From Sphingomonas sp. (GTDB taxonomy: Bacteria > Pseudomonadota > Alphaproteobacteria > Sphingomonadales > Sphingomonadaceae), in contig JAFIGU010000077.1 in the NCBI GenBank assembly GCA_017849555.1, positions 1 to 64,000 on the forward strand: a stretch of 64,000 bases of DNA, written 5' to 3'. Position numbers and translations under genes: made by a program. Position 1 is the first letter of the stretch, and every line of letters begins with the position of its first letter. Shown piece by piece: positions 28,656 to 37,671 of the stretch. Under the pieces are notes generated by a model. That model had not been told where the DNA came from. It saw nothing but the letters and a program-made list of their open reading frames with translations, and did no database searches.

Positions 28656-30299
28656 ATGGAGATTTCGGTCGGCGATTTGCTCACGCGCGCAGGTGCCGCC
28701 TGCGCCGCGGCGGAGCGTTATGTGCTTGCCGCGCGCCAGGCCTGCCGGCACCGTATCGCCGGCGGCGATGCCCGTGCGCTCGATATCGAGCAGCGCGCGC
28801 TCCATGGTTTCTCGTGGATCGCGACGCTGGTGCAATCGCTCGAGGCGGCGCGGCAATGGGCGGCGCGGCTGCAGGCGGGGGACGGCCTCGCCCCGATCGA
28901 CGCGCTCGTGCTGCGGATCGGCTTCGGCGAATATCTGGCGCAGCTCGTTTATGCGCTGCCGATGAGCCAGAACGAATTGGCGCGACCGACCGATCTCGGC
29001 ATCGCCGATGCCGCGCGCGCACTGGCGGACGATGCCGCGGCGGCGTGGTTTCTGGTCGAGGGCAATAATGCCGCGACCCGCGCCGCGCTGACCGCGTTGA
29101 TCGAGGCCGATGCACGGCCGTCGGAGGCGCTAGGCGACGAGACGCTCGATATGATCCGCGCGCAATTCCGCGCCTTTGCCGCGCAACGTATCGCCCCCAA
29201 GGCGCATGATTGGCACCTCGCCGATGCGTTGATCCCGATCGAGATCGTTGACGAAATGGCCGATCTCGGGGTGTTCGGGATTTGCATCGACGCCGAATAT
29301 GGCGGGCTGGGGCTCGGCAAGCTCGCGATGTGCGTCGTGTCGGAGGAATTGAGCCGGGGCTGGATCTGCGCCGGGTCGCTCGGCACCCGCTCCGAGATCG
29401 CGGGCGAATTGATCGGCGAAAGCGGGACCCCCGCGCAAAAGGCATATTGGCTGCCCCGGCTCGCGCGCGGGGAGACGCTGCCGACCGCAGTGTTCACCGA
29501 GCCCGATGTCGGCTCCGACCTCGCCTCGCTCAAGACGCGCGCGGTGCGCGACGGCGATGGCTGGTCGGTGACGGGGGCGAAGAACTGGATCACCCACGCG
29601 GCGCGCGCCGATCTGATGACCTTGCTGGTGCGCACCAATCCGGCCGAGCCCGGCCACGCCGGGTTGTCGATGCTGCTCGCCGCCAAGACACGCGGCACCG
29701 AAGAGGACGCTTTCCCCGACGAAGGACTCGCCGGCAGCGAGATCGAGGTGCTCGGCTATCGCGGGATGCGCGAATATGCGCTGTCGTTCGACGGTTTCCG
29801 TGTGCCCGGCGACGCGATCCTCGGCGGCGAGGAGGGCAAGGGCTTCCGCCAGCTGATGCGCACTTTCGAGGGCGCGCGAATCCAGACCGCGGCGCGCGCG
29901 ATCGGCGTCGGGTGGAATGCGTTCGACGTCGCGCTGGATTATGCGCGGACGCGTCGCCAGTTCGGCTGCGCGCTCGCGGATTTCCCGCGGGTCGCCGACA
30001 AATTGGCGCTGATGCTCGTCGAGCTCGTCATGGCGCGCGAGCTCACTTATGCCGCGGCGCGGCGCAAGGACGAGGGCCGGCGCTGCGACATCGAGGCCGG
30101 CATGGCGAAACTGCTCGCCGCGCGGGTCGCCTGGGCCAATGCCGATGCGACCGTCCAGATCCACGGCGGCAACGGCTATGCGCTCGAATATCAGGCGAGC
30201 CGCATCCTGTGCGATGCGCGCATCCTCAACATCTTCGAGGGGGCGGCGGAAATCCAGGCGCATGTCGTCGCGCGCGGATTGCTGTCGGCGGCGAATTGA
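28656..30299 (+). CDS. mcd: (2S)-methylsuccinyl-CoA dehydrogenase-like acyl-CoA dehydrogenase
   Basis: A 547-residue FAD acyl-CoA dehydrogenase. Residues 1 to about 150 are an extra helical N-terminal domain that ordinary acyl-CoA dehydrogenases lack but methylsuccinyl-CoA dehydrogenases have. The core carries FTEPDVGSDLASLKTRAV, GAKNWITHAARADLMTLL, FEGARIQTAARAIGV and QIHGGNGYALEYQASR, which closely follow Mcd of the ethylmalonyl-CoA pathway (methylsuccinyl-CoA to mesaconyl-CoA). The rest of that pathway (ccr, ecm, mch, mcl) is not in the window. A CoA-transferase gene follows 62 nt downstream on the same strand. The specific substrate is inference from the N-terminal domain and motifs. Confidence 0.8.
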   Translation: MEISVGDLLTRAGAACAAAERYVLAARQACRHRIAGGDARALDIEQRALHGFSWIATLVQSLEAARQWAARLQAGDGLAPIDALVLRIGFGEYLAQLVYALPMSQNELARPTDLGIADAARALADDAAAAWFLVEGNNAATRAALTALIEADARPSEALGDETLDMIRAQFRAFAAQRIAPKAHDWHLADALIPIEIVDEMADLGVFGICIDAEYGGLGLGKLAMCVVSEELSRGWICAGSLGTRSEIAGELIGESGTPAQKAYWLPRLARGETLPTAVFTEPDVGSDLASLKTRAVRDGDGWSVTGAKNWITHAARADLMTLLVRTNPAEPGHAGLSMLLAAKTRGTEEDAFPDEGLAGSEIEVLGYRGMREYALSFDGFRVPGDAILGGEEGKGFRQLMRTFEGARIQTAARAIGVGWNAFDVALDYARTRRQFGCALADFPRVADKLALMLVELVMARELTYAAARRKDEGRRCDIEAGMAKLLAARVAWANADATVQIHGGNGYALEYQASRILCDARILNIFEGAAEIQAHVVARGLLSAAN

Positions 30300-30361
30300 C
30301 CTTGCGCCTTGAGTCCCGCGCGGCCTAGGCCGGCACGACCATTTGGGAGGGTGAAAGCGGC

Positions 30362-31600
30362 GTGACGGACGGACGGCCCGGGCGGGCGCTCGAAGGAATC
30401 AAGGTTCTCGATCTGTCGCGGGTCCTCGCCGGGCCGTGGTCGACGCAGATCCTCGCCGATCTCGGCGCCGATGTGTTCAAGGTCGAGCAGCCCGGCAAGG
30501 GGGATGATACGCGCGGCTGGGGCCCGCCGTTCCTGTCCTTGCCCGATGGCGCCGACGATCCGCAGGAAAGCGCTTATTATCTGAGCTGCAATCGCAACAA
30601 GCGCTCGGCCGCGATCGATCTCGCCAACCCGGAGGGGCAGGCGCTGATCCGCCGGCTTGCCGCTGAGGCCGATATTCTGGTCGAGAATTTCAAGGTCGGC
30701 GGGCTGGTCAAATACGGGCTCGATTATGCCAGCATCAGCGCGATCAACCCGCGCATCGTCTATTGCTCGATCACCGGCTTCGGGCAGACCGGCCCTTATG
30801 CCGATCGACCCGGCTATGATTTCGTCGCGCAGGGGATGGGCGGCTTCATGTCGATCACCGGCGAGGAGCATGGCGGGCCGCTCCGCGCCGGGGTGGCGAT
30901 GGCCGATCTGTCGACCGGGATGTACGCCACCGTCTCGATCCTCGCCGCGCTGCGCCACGCCGAGCGGACGGGGGAGGGGCAACAGATCGACGTGTCGCTG
31001 CTCGATACGCAGATCGCGATGCTCGCCAATCAGGGATCGAACTGGCTCGTCGGGGGCGTCAATCCGGGTCGGCTCGGCAACCGGCACCCGACCGTGGTGC
31101 CCTATAAGACCTTCGAGGTCGCCGACGGCGTGATCATCATCGCGATCGGCAATGACAGCCAGTTCCGCGCTTTCTGCCATGAGATGGGGCGCCCCGATCT
31201 CGCCGCCGATCCGCGCTTCACCACCGGGCGCGACCGGCTGATCAACCGCGACGCGATCGAGGCCGCGGTGCAGGATATCGTCCGCGACCTGGCGGGCGGG
31301 CCGCTGATCGAGCGGCTCGTCGCGATCAACGTGCCTGCGGGGCCGGTGAATACGATCAAGGATATCTACGCCGATCCGTTCATCGCGGCGCGCGGCGTGG
31401 TGCACCGCTTCGTCCGCGAGGACGGGGTGGAGATTCCGACGGTCGCCTTCCCCGGCAAGTTTTCCGCCACCCCGACCGACTATCGCTATCGCCCGCCGCA
31501 GGTGGGGGAGCATAGCCGCGAATTACTCGGCGACTGGCTGGGGCTGTCCGATGCGGAGTTCAGCGAGCTGGAGGAAAAGGGCGCGGTCAGGCAGCGCTGA
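30362..31600 (+). CDS. CaiB/BaiF-family CoA transferase
   Basis: A 412-residue class III CoA transferase. The opening IKVLDLSRVLAGPWSTQILADLGADVFKVE is typical, the catalytic aspartate is Asp182 (MADLSTGMYA), and the GRLGNRHPTVVPYKTFEVADG stretch is conserved. Start is GTG 30362; GGGAGG lies at 30345-30350, slightly far. The best guess from style and context is a dicarboxylate-CoA transferase of the succinyl-CoA:glutarate type, feeding methylsuccinate, mesaconate or itaconate to the preceding dehydrogenase. Substrate not proven. Confidence 0.85.
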   Translation: MTDGRPGRALEGIKVLDLSRVLAGPWSTQILADLGADVFKVEQPGKGDDTRGWGPPFLSLPDGADDPQESAYYLSCNRNKRSAAIDLANPEGQALIRRLAAEADILVENFKVGGLVKYGLDYASISAINPRIVYCSITGFGQTGPYADRPGYDFVAQGMGGFMSITGEEHGGPLRAGVAMADLSTGMYATVSILAALRHAERTGEGQQIDVSLLDTQIAMLANQGSNWLVGGVNPGRLGNRHPTVVPYKTFEVADGVIIIAIGNDSQFRAFCHEMGRPDLAADPRFTTGRDRLINRDAIEAAVQDIVRDLAGGPLIERLVAINVPAGPVNTIKDIYADPFIAARGVVHRFVREDGVEIPTVAFPGKFSATPTDYRYRPPQVGEHSRELLGDWLGLSDAEFSELEEKGAVRQR

Positions 31601-31698
31601 GCCGCGGGTTTTCCGGCGACGCGGCTGGAGTATCCTGCGTAAAATGTAAACCGTTCGCCCTACGGCGGTGAAGCGATCCCGATTTAACGCACGACGCT

Positions 31699-32439
31699 CT
31701 ATTTTCCCGCGGATATCGCCGCGACATGCCCGTCGAGCAGCGGGTGCCGATCGAGCGAGTTGAGCGTGTCGACGATCTCGCGCCGCGCCGCGCCGCGTGT
31801 CGCACCGGCCATCACCGTCAGAACGCTGCGGACGACCTCGACGACCATCTTCTCGTCGGGGATTTCGCCCTCAGCCCAGGCGCTGGCGGTGGCATAGCGA
31901 TAGCGGACCAGCATCGCGATCAGATCGTCGGCGTCGATCCACGGCTGGAGCTGACGCTTGCCGGCGAGCCGGCGTATCCACGGCCCGTGCGAATGCGCGG
32001 CGATGTCGTGGATCGCCTTTCTGATCTCCGGCGCGACATCGGCCGAATGATAGACGTTCAACAACGCGCGGGTGTAGTTGCGGATTTCGAGATTGCGGCG
32101 CGCGACGATGACGAGGCGCTCGATCATCCAATCGAGCGTGGCGTCCTCGGTCGAATAATGGATCCGGCGCTCATAATCCTCCATATATTTGCTGATCGCG
32201 GAGGCGACGAGATATTCCTTGCTCTGGAACGCATTGTACAAGGTGCGCTTGGCGACGTTCGCGCGCTTCGCGACATCGTCCATGCTGAGATTGGTCACGC
32301 CGACTTCGCCGATCATGCGCCGCGTTTCGTCGAGGATGCGATCGCGTCGGGCGATGATCGAGGGGCTGGCATAGCCCGAGGGCCGCGCATCGCCCGCGCT
32401 TTGCGCGCTGGGCTTGGTGGTCCGATCGCGATCTCGCAT
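31699..32439 (-). CDS. TetR-family transcriptional regulator
   Basis: A 246-residue regulator. After a disordered 20-residue lead comes the HTH: ILDETRRMIGEVGVTNLSMDDVAKRANVAKRTLYNAFQSKEYLV (about 32-75). The C-terminal half is helical with no recognised ligand pocket. It points toward the CoA-transferase gene (convergent, 98 nt apart), which it might control. A perfect 12-nt palindrome lies 45 nt upstream of its ATG. Confidence 0.9.
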   Translation of the reverse strand: MRDRDRTTKPSAQSAGDARPSGYASPSIIARRDRILDETRRMIGEVGVTNLSMDDVAKRANVAKRTLYNAFQSKEYLVASAISKYMEDYERRIHYSTEDATLDWMIERLVIVARRNLEIRNYTRALLNVYHSADVAPEIRKAIHDIAAHSHGPWIRRLAGKRQLQPWIDADDLIAMLVRYRYATASAWAEGEIPDEKMVVEVVRSVLTVMAGATRGAARREIVDTLNSLDRHPLLDGHVAAISAGK

Positions 32440-32483
32440 CGATCCCAGGTGGCACGGAACGGAAATCGCGCCAATTGGAATCT

Positions 32484-32495
32484 GCACGATCGTGC
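32484..32495. promoter_or_regulatory. Candidate TetR operator
   Basis: GCACGATCGTGC is a perfect 12-nt palindrome between the tRNA-Thr 3' end and the TetR start codon (45 nt upstream). TetR genes often bind palindromes in their own promoters; size is a little short for the family. Confidence 0.35.
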
Positions 32496-32507
32496 GGAAT
32501 TGCGATA

Positions 32508-32583
<76 letters not shown>

Positions 32584-32600
32584 CCGCCGGCGTCCATGCG

Positions 32601-33470
32601 TCAGAGAACGCCGAACGTCCAGCCCTCGCTTTGCGCGATCGGCGGGGTCATCCGCGCCGGACGCCAGAAATCGGCGTTGCCGGCGCTGCGACGCAGCCAC
32701 GCCGCGGCGAGGATCGCATCGGTCGCATGATCGTCATAGCGCGCGAGCGGCAGGTGCGGCCGGGCGCCGAGCGCTGCCAGCGCGGCATCGAGCGCCTCGG
32801 CGGTGCGCAATTTGCTGATGCCCTTGCGCAGCCCCGCCGCGCGGGCGGCGATCGCGGTGTAGATTTCGACGACCGTCGCGCCGGTCGCCGGCACCGGGTC
32901 GAACGGCCAGATCGCGATCCGCTCGTTCAACCGGTGGAGCAGCCGCATCCCGGCGAAGCTCGCCTTGGCGACCTGCGCCGCGCCGATCGCGTCATAGACG
33001 GTCGAGGGTTTGGTCGACTGATCCGCCCCGGTCTCGCAGACCCGCCAGTGGAGGAAGTCGCGCTTCGCCCCGTCCGCCGCGCCGAGATAGAAATGCCGCC
33101 CGCGCCGCGCCGCGAGGAAGCTGGCGGCGCCGAGATCGGCATCGTCGCTGTGCGTGTCGACATAATGCCACAGCGCGCGGGCGTCGGCGGTGTCGGTCTC
33201 GCCCGGCAGATGCGCGCCGCGCGCGACGAACGGGGCGGAGAAGCTGAAATCGAACCCGACCAGCAGCGGCGCGTCGGCGCGCGCCAGCAGCCAATCGAGC
33301 ACCGCGCTGCGCGACCAGATTCGGCCGGCGGGCTCGACCAGCACCGGCGCCGCATCGCCCGCGCCGCATTCGGCGACCGCGATCCCGCGATGCCGCGCGC
33401 CCTTCGCTCCCGACCAGTCGATCGCGACGAAGCGCGTGAAGCGATCAGGGGCGGGGGCCGAAGGTGGCAC
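32601..33470 (-). CDS. DUF429-family protein
   Basis: A 289-residue RNase-H-like-fold protein of unknown function. Near the start it has FVAIDWSGAKG, with the invariant Asp of the DUF429/ribonuclease-H-like nucleases, then LLVGFDFSFSAP and a late YDDHATDAILAAAWL with acidic residues. Start chosen at GTG 33470, which gives a 26-nt overlap with the MmcQ-type gene; ATG 33515 is an alternative with a longer overlap. Confidence 0.7.
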   Translation of the reverse strand: MPPSAPAPDRFTRFVAIDWSGAKGARHRGIAVAECGAGDAAPVLVEPAGRIWSRSAVLDWLLARADAPLLVGFDFSFSAPFVARGAHLPGETDTADARALWHYVDTHSDDADLGAASFLAARRGRHFYLGAADGAKRDFLHWRVCETGADQSTKPSTVYDAIGAAQVAKASFAGMRLLHRLNERIAIWPFDPVPATGATVVEIYTAIAARAAGLRKGISKLRTAEALDAALAALGARPHLPLARYDDHATDAILAAAWLRRSAGNADFWRPARMTPPIAQSEGWTFGVL

Positions 33471-33786
33471 GCTGCGGTTTTTTCGCGCGATCCCACCACG
33501 CCCGGCGGATGACATTGCGCACGCGCTCTTCGTCCGCCGCGCCGTAACGCACGAGCAGCCCGGGCCAGCCCTCGTAATGCGGGGTCTGCCAGAAGGTTTC
33601 GGGCTCGGTGTCGAGCAGCACCGCTTTTTCCTCGTGCGGTGCCATGACGTGAAAACTGTCCGGCTCGCGCCCGGGCGAGACGAAGGCCTTGCCGTTCACC
33701 TTGGGGCAGGGGGTGCCGTAGAAGGGCGCCATTGCCACATCCGGCAACGCGCACGCGAAGGCGACAACCTCTGCCCAATCCTTCAT
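33445..33786 (-). CDS. MmcQ/YjbR-family protein
   Basis: A 113-residue CyaY-like-fold protein with the conserved KVNGKAFVSPG, HEEKAVLLDTEPETFWQTPHYEGWPGLLVRYG segments. Homologues are called MmcQ/YjbR DNA-binding-like proteins, but their function is not settled. Overlaps the serine-hydrolase stop by 4 nt and the DUF429 gene start. Confidence 0.88.
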   Translation of the reverse strand: MKDWAEVVAFACALPDVAMAPFYGTPCPKVNGKAFVSPGREPDSFHVMAPHEEKAVLLDTEPETFWQTPHYEGWPGLLVRYGAADEERVRNVIRRAWWDRAKKPQRATFGPRP

Positions 33787-35144
33787 TGCAGCACCGCGAT
33801 CGCTTCGGCCGAGAAGCGCGCGATATCGAACCGCGCCGGACCCGGATCTTCGCCGCGCCGCACGATGACGAGGCGATGCTGGGGGATGACCATCACCGAT
33901 TGCCCGCGGTTACCCTGCGCGGCGTAGCTGCCGACCGGAAGCCCCTGCTTCGGCCCGAACAGCCACATCGTCGCGCCATAGCCTGGTCCTTCCGCCGGCT
34001 GCGGCCCGGCGGCACTGGTCATATAGCGCATCCAGCCCGCCGGGAGCAGGCGGCGGCCTTGCCATACGCCGTCCTGCAGCCAGAATTGTCCGAGCCGCGC
34101 GAGATCGCGGGCGGTAGTCCACACTTGGCTGGAGAGGATGTAATTGCCCTGCCAGTCGGTCCCGGTGGTGGTATGGGTCATGCCGAGCGGGTGGAACAGC
34201 CCGCCGTGCGGCAGATTGGCGTAGCGCGCCTCGCCCAGCGTCGCGCGCAGGCTGCGCGTCGCGAGCAGGATATCGTTATTGGCGTAGCGGAAGCGCGTCC
34301 CGCGCGCGGCCTCGATCGGCCAGCCGGTCGCGCTCTCGGTGACCGCGGTGCCGCCGAAATAGATCGCATCGGTGCGGTTGCCGGCGGTGTCGCTGTGCAA
34401 CCCGCTCGCCATCCGCATCAGATTGTCGAGCGTGATCGCGGCGCGCGGATCGCCGGGATGGCGCCATTCGGGGATCGTCGCCGGACGATGCGGATCGATC
34501 CGCGCGGTGACAGAGGCGATGCCGACCAATGTGCCGGCGATGCTCTTGGCGACCGACCAGGTGCGATTGGCGACGAACGGGCCGAAGCCCGGCGCATATT
34601 GTTCGGCGACGATGCGGCCGTCCTTGAGGATCACCACGCCGGTCGTCACGCTCTCCGCGCCGAAGCTCGCGCGATCGAATGCGCGCGCAACGAGCGCGGC
34701 GAGCCCCGGCGAGGGGCGCGGCGCGATGCCGGCATCGCCCATCGGCCATTGGCGCGGATCGGGGATGAGCGCGGTCGGCGGGGTAGCGGACGGATTGACC
34801 CGGTCGGCGTGCGCCCCGATCGGCGAAAGGTAACAGCCGAAGCGTGGCCGCCACATCGCGCGGCGCGGCGCGAGCTGGCCGTCGAACGCGACCGTCACGA
34901 TCCGCGCGCGCCGGTCGACCGTCGCGGGGAGCGTCGGGACGATCGCGTCATATTCGGGATAGATGCCGCGCAACTCGACCGAGGCGATCTGCGCCTCGGT
35001 ACGGCCGGCGTCGAAAATGCCCTCGCACAAGGTGAGCGCCTTATACCCGGCGGCGACCGCCTGATGATAGGATTGTTGCGAGGTCGGGTGAATCTGCTGC
35101 GCCGAAACCGGCGTGGCGAGTGCCAGCAGCGCGACTGCCGTCAT
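33783..35144 (-). CDS. Exported serine hydrolase, beta-lactamase family
   Basis: A 453-residue class-C beta-lactamase-like hydrolase. The catalytic SxxK is Ser197-Val-Ala-Lys200, the YxN-type motif is YANND and the late region ends with a GNRGQSVMVIP strand. A short hydrophobic N-terminus (AVALLALATPVSAQQ) acts as signal peptide but lacks a basic n-region. ATG 35144 lies inside family A repeat copy 4; the frame continues open through the repeat, so the native 5' end was probably replaced by the repeat. Confidence 0.8.
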   Translation of the reverse strand: MTAVALLALATPVSAQQIHPTSQQSYHQAVAAGYKALTLCEGIFDAGRTEAQIASVELRGIYPEYDAIVPTLPATVDRRARIVTVAFDGQLAPRRAMWRPRFGCYLSPIGAHADRVNPSATPPTALIPDPRQWPMGDAGIAPRPSPGLAALVARAFDRASFGAESVTTGVVILKDGRIVAEQYAPGFGPFVANRTWSVAKSIAGTLVGIASVTARIDPHRPATIPEWRHPGDPRAAITLDNLMRMASGLHSDTAGNRTDAIYFGGTAVTESATGWPIEAARGTRFRYANNDILLATRSLRATLGEARYANLPHGGLFHPLGMTHTTTGTDWQGNYILSSQVWTTARDLARLGQFWLQDGVWQGRRLLPAGWMRYMTSAAGPQPAEGPGYGATMWLFGPKQGLPVGSYAAQGNRGQSVMVIPQHRLVIVRRGEDPGPARFDIARFSAEAIAVLQ

Positions 35145-35222
35145 GCCGGACTTGATCCGGCATCCAGGGCCACTGATGCCGTCGCCTGAGACTCTGGATG
35201 CCGGGTCGGGCTCGGCATGACG
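35139..35222. repeat. Palindromic repeat family A, copy 4
   Basis: Inverted arms 35139-35169 and 35192-35222. The left arm contains the start codon of the serine hydrolase on the minus strand. Confidence 0.85.
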
Positions 35223-35271
35223 GTAAATGGAGCGGCGCCGGCTGCCGGTTTCCAGCGGATGATGATCGGTT

Positions 35272-36594
35272 CTACGTATTCTTTTCACGCCGGCGTTCGT
35301 CCCACCAGGCGAGCCGCTCGGCAACCCTTTTCTCATATCCGCGCCCGGTCGGCTGGTAGAAATTCTCGGGATTCATCCCTTCCGGCCAATAGTTTGCGCC
35401 GGAGAAGGCATCATCGCTGCTATGATCGTATTCATAGCCCTTGCCATAGCCGATCTCCTTCATCAGCCGCGTCGGGGCGTTGAGGATATTGGCGGGCGGC
35501 ATCAGCGATCCCGTCTCGCGCGCCGACCGCCACGCCGCCTTCATCGCCTCATAGGCGGCGTTCGATTTGGGCGCGGTGGCGAGGTACAGGCACGCCTGGA
35601 CGATCGCCAATTCGCCTTCGGGCGAGCCGAGCAGCTCATAGGCGTCCTTGGCGGCGATGCACTGGGTCAGCGCCTGCGGATCGGCCATGCCGATATCCTC
35701 GACCGCCATGCGGGTCAGCCGGCGCAATGCGTACAGCGGCTCCTCCCCGGCGACGAGCATCCGCGCGAGATAGTAAAGCGCGGCTTGCGGATCCGATCCG
35801 CGCACCGATTTGTGGAGCGCGGAGATGAGGTTGTAATGCCCCTCGCGATCCTTGTCGTACACCGCGACGCGGCGCTGGAGGAAGGATGACAGCCCGGCCG
35901 GATCGAGCGGCTCGGTGATGCCGACCGAGAACAAGGTCTCCGCCTGATTGAGCAGGAAGCGCCCGTCGCCGTCCGCGCTCGCCACCAAAGCCTCGCGCGC
36001 CGGCGGGGTGAGCGGGAGGGGGCGCTCCATCTCCGCCTCGGCGCGATCGAGCAGCCGGCTCAGCGCGTCATGATCGAGGCGGTGGAGGATCAGCACCTGC
36101 GCGCGGCTGAGCAATGCCGCGTTGAGCTCGAACGACGGGTTTTCGGTCGTCGCGCCGACCAATGTGACGGTGCCGTTCTCGACATAGGGCAGGAAGCCGT
36201 CCTGCTGCGCGCGATTGAAACGGTGGATTTCGTCGACGAACAGCAGGGTGCGGCGCCCGGTGCGCATATGCTCGCGCGCCTCGGCGAAGACCTTCTTGAG
36301 ATCGGCGACCCCCGAGAACACCGCCGAGATTGGCGCGAAACGCAGCCCCACCGCATCGGCGAGCAGCCGCGCGATCGTCGTCTTGCCGGTGCCGGGCGGC
36401 CCCCACAGGATCATCGAGGAGAGCCGCCCCGCCGCAACCATCCGCCCGATCGCGCCTTCCGGCCCGGTGAGATGCTCCTGCCCGACCACCTCGTCCAGCG
36501 CGCGCGGGCGCAGCCGATCGGCCAGCGGCGCATCGGCGGCGGGGAGTTCCTCGGGCGGGGAGGCGGGTTCGAACCCGGCGAACAAGTCAGCCAT
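35272..36594 (-). CDS. rarA: Replication-associated recombination protein A (MgsA)
   Basis: A 440-residue AAA+ clamp-loader-like ATPase acting at stalled forks. Walker A GPPGTGKT at 65-72, Walker B FVDEIHRFNRAQQD, sensor-1 GATTENPSFE, then the C-terminal tetramerisation domain (RMAVEDIGMADPQAL, APKSNAAYEA). A TATCTT box 6 nt before the ATG suggests little or no leader. Confidence 0.96.
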   Translation of the reverse strand: MADLFAGFEPASPPEELPAADAPLADRLRPRALDEVVGQEHLTGPEGAIGRMVAAGRLSSMILWGPPGTGKTTIARLLADAVGLRFAPISAVFSGVADLKKVFAEAREHMRTGRRTLLFVDEIHRFNRAQQDGFLPYVENGTVTLVGATTENPSFELNAALLSRAQVLILHRLDHDALSRLLDRAEAEMERPLPLTPPAREALVASADGDGRFLLNQAETLFSVGITEPLDPAGLSSFLQRRVAVYDKDREGHYNLISALHKSVRGSDPQAALYYLARMLVAGEEPLYALRRLTRMAVEDIGMADPQALTQCIAAKDAYELLGSPEGELAIVQACLYLATAPKSNAAYEAMKAAWRSARETGSLMPPANILNAPTRLMKEIGYGKGYEYDHSSDDAFSGANYWPEGMNPENFYQPTGRGYEKRVAERLAWWDERRREKNT

Positions 36595-36636
36595 CTGGCC
36601 AAGATAGGGGGCTCGTCGATTTTTTCACAGCGGGGG

Positions 36637-36693
36637 TTGCATCCGTTGTATCAAGATATATCTTAGCGCCATCTTGATATATAGAGGATACAA
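36637..36693 (+). promoter_or_regulatory. padR promoter with PadR-type operator
   Basis: TTGCAT (36637-36642) and TATCTT (36659-36664), 16 nt apart, form the promoter. Over it lie AAGATATATCTT (36653-36664, perfect palindrome), the inverted pair TATCAAGAT (36650-36658) and ATCTTGATA (36671-36679), and an outer pair TTGTATC (36646-36652)/GATACAA (36687-36693). AT-rich palindromes of this form are usual PadR sites, so autorepression is likely. An AGAGGA ribosome site sits at its end. Confidence 0.7.
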
Positions 36694-36694
36694 C

Positions 36695-37285
36695 ATGTTT
36701 CATGGAATGCACGGCCGCCGCGGCGGCCATTGCGGGCCGCGCGGTCATCGTGGCGGCGGCTGGGGCGCCTTTGGCGGCGAATGGTCATTCGGCGGCGCGG
36801 AGCGCGGCGGTGGCGGTCGTGGCCGACGAATGTTCGACGGCGGCGAATTGCGCCTCGTGCTGCTCAAGCTGATCGCCGACGAGCCGCGCCACGGCTATGA
36901 ATTGATCCGCGCGATCGAGGAATTGACCGGCGGCGATTATGCGCCCAGCCCGGGGGTGGTCTATCCGACGCTAACCCTGCTCGAAGAGATGGGCTTCATA
37001 GAGGAGCAGGCCAATGAGGAGAAGCGCAAGCGCTACGCCGCGACCGACGAAGGCCGCGCGCATCTGGAGGAGAATCGCGAGCAGGCCGAGGCGCTGATCG
37101 AGCGGCTCACCCGCGTCGGCGAGCGTCGCCAGCGCACCGACGGCGCGCCGATCCGTCGCGCGATGGGCAATTTGCGCGTCGCGCTCGAGCATCGGCTGGC
37201 ACGGGGCGAATTCTCGCAGGATACGCTCCACGATGTCGCCGCGCTGATCGACGAGGTCGCGCAGAAGATCGAGCGGCTGCGGTGA
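36695..37285 (+). CDS. PadR-family transcriptional regulator
   Basis: A 196-residue regulator. Residues 1-50 form a Gly/Arg/His-rich low-complexity arm (HGRRGGHCG, HRGGGW, RGGGGRGRR); residues about 53-130 are the PadR winged helix (ELRLVLLKLIADEPRHGYELIRAIEELTGG..YPTLTLLEEMGFI). The C-terminal coiled helix dimerises. ATG 36695 is used; a TTG at 36674 lies inside the operator. It overlaps the DUF2218 gene (GTGA). Confidence 0.92.
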   Translation: MFHGMHGRRGGHCGPRGHRGGGWGAFGGEWSFGGAERGGGGRGRRMFDGGELRLVLLKLIADEPRHGYELIRAIEELTGGDYAPSPGVVYPTLTLLEEMGFIEEQANEEKRKRYAATDEGRAHLEENREQAEALIERLTRVGERRQRTDGAPIRRAMGNLRVALEHRLARGEFSQDTLHDVAALIDEVAQKIERLR

Positions 37286-37572
37286 GCGTTTCGCTCGCAC
37301 GCGTGCCGACCGCTTCGGCGAGCCGCTATCTCCAGCAGCTCGCCAAGCATTGGAGTCACAAGATGGTCGTCACCTTCTCGCCCGAGGAGGGGACGATCGA
37401 CTTCCCTAACGGCAGCCGGCTGGAGATGCGCGCCGACAGCGAAACGCTGGATGTCGCGCTGACCGTTCCCGCGGGGGAAGATGTCGAACGGATGCGCGGC
37501 GTGGTGGCGAGCCACCTCGATCGTTTCGCGTTCCGCGAGGCGCCGCTGACCTTCGACTGGCGCGAGGGGTAG
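37282..37572 (+). CDS. DUF2218-family protein
   Basis: A 96-residue protein starting at GTG 37282 (overlaps the padR stop). It has a SASRYLQQLAKHWSHK helix and FPNGSRLEMRADSETLDVAL strands. DUF2218 proteins are of unknown function and are often next to PadR regulators or siderophore transport genes; here it is coupled to padR. Confidence 0.88.
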   Translation: MSVSLARVPTASASRYLQQLAKHWSHKMVVTFSPEEGTIDFPNGSRLEMRADSETLDVALTVPAGEDVERMRGVVASHLDRFAFREAPLTFDWREG

Positions 37573-37580
37573 GCTAACCT

Positions 37581-37663
37581 CCGTTCGCCCCGAGCTTGTC
37601 GAAGGGCTGCTTTTTCTTCCTCGGAAGAAAAGGACAGGGCTTCGACAGGCTCAGCCCGAACGG
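37581..37663. repeat. Palindromic repeat family B, copy 6
   Basis: Inverted arms with the TTCGCCCCGAGCTTGTCGAA core and a pairing CTTCCTC/GGAAGA spacer. Between the convergent DUF2218 and glycosyltransferase genes. Confidence 0.85.
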
Positions 37664-37671
37664 TGGGAGGT

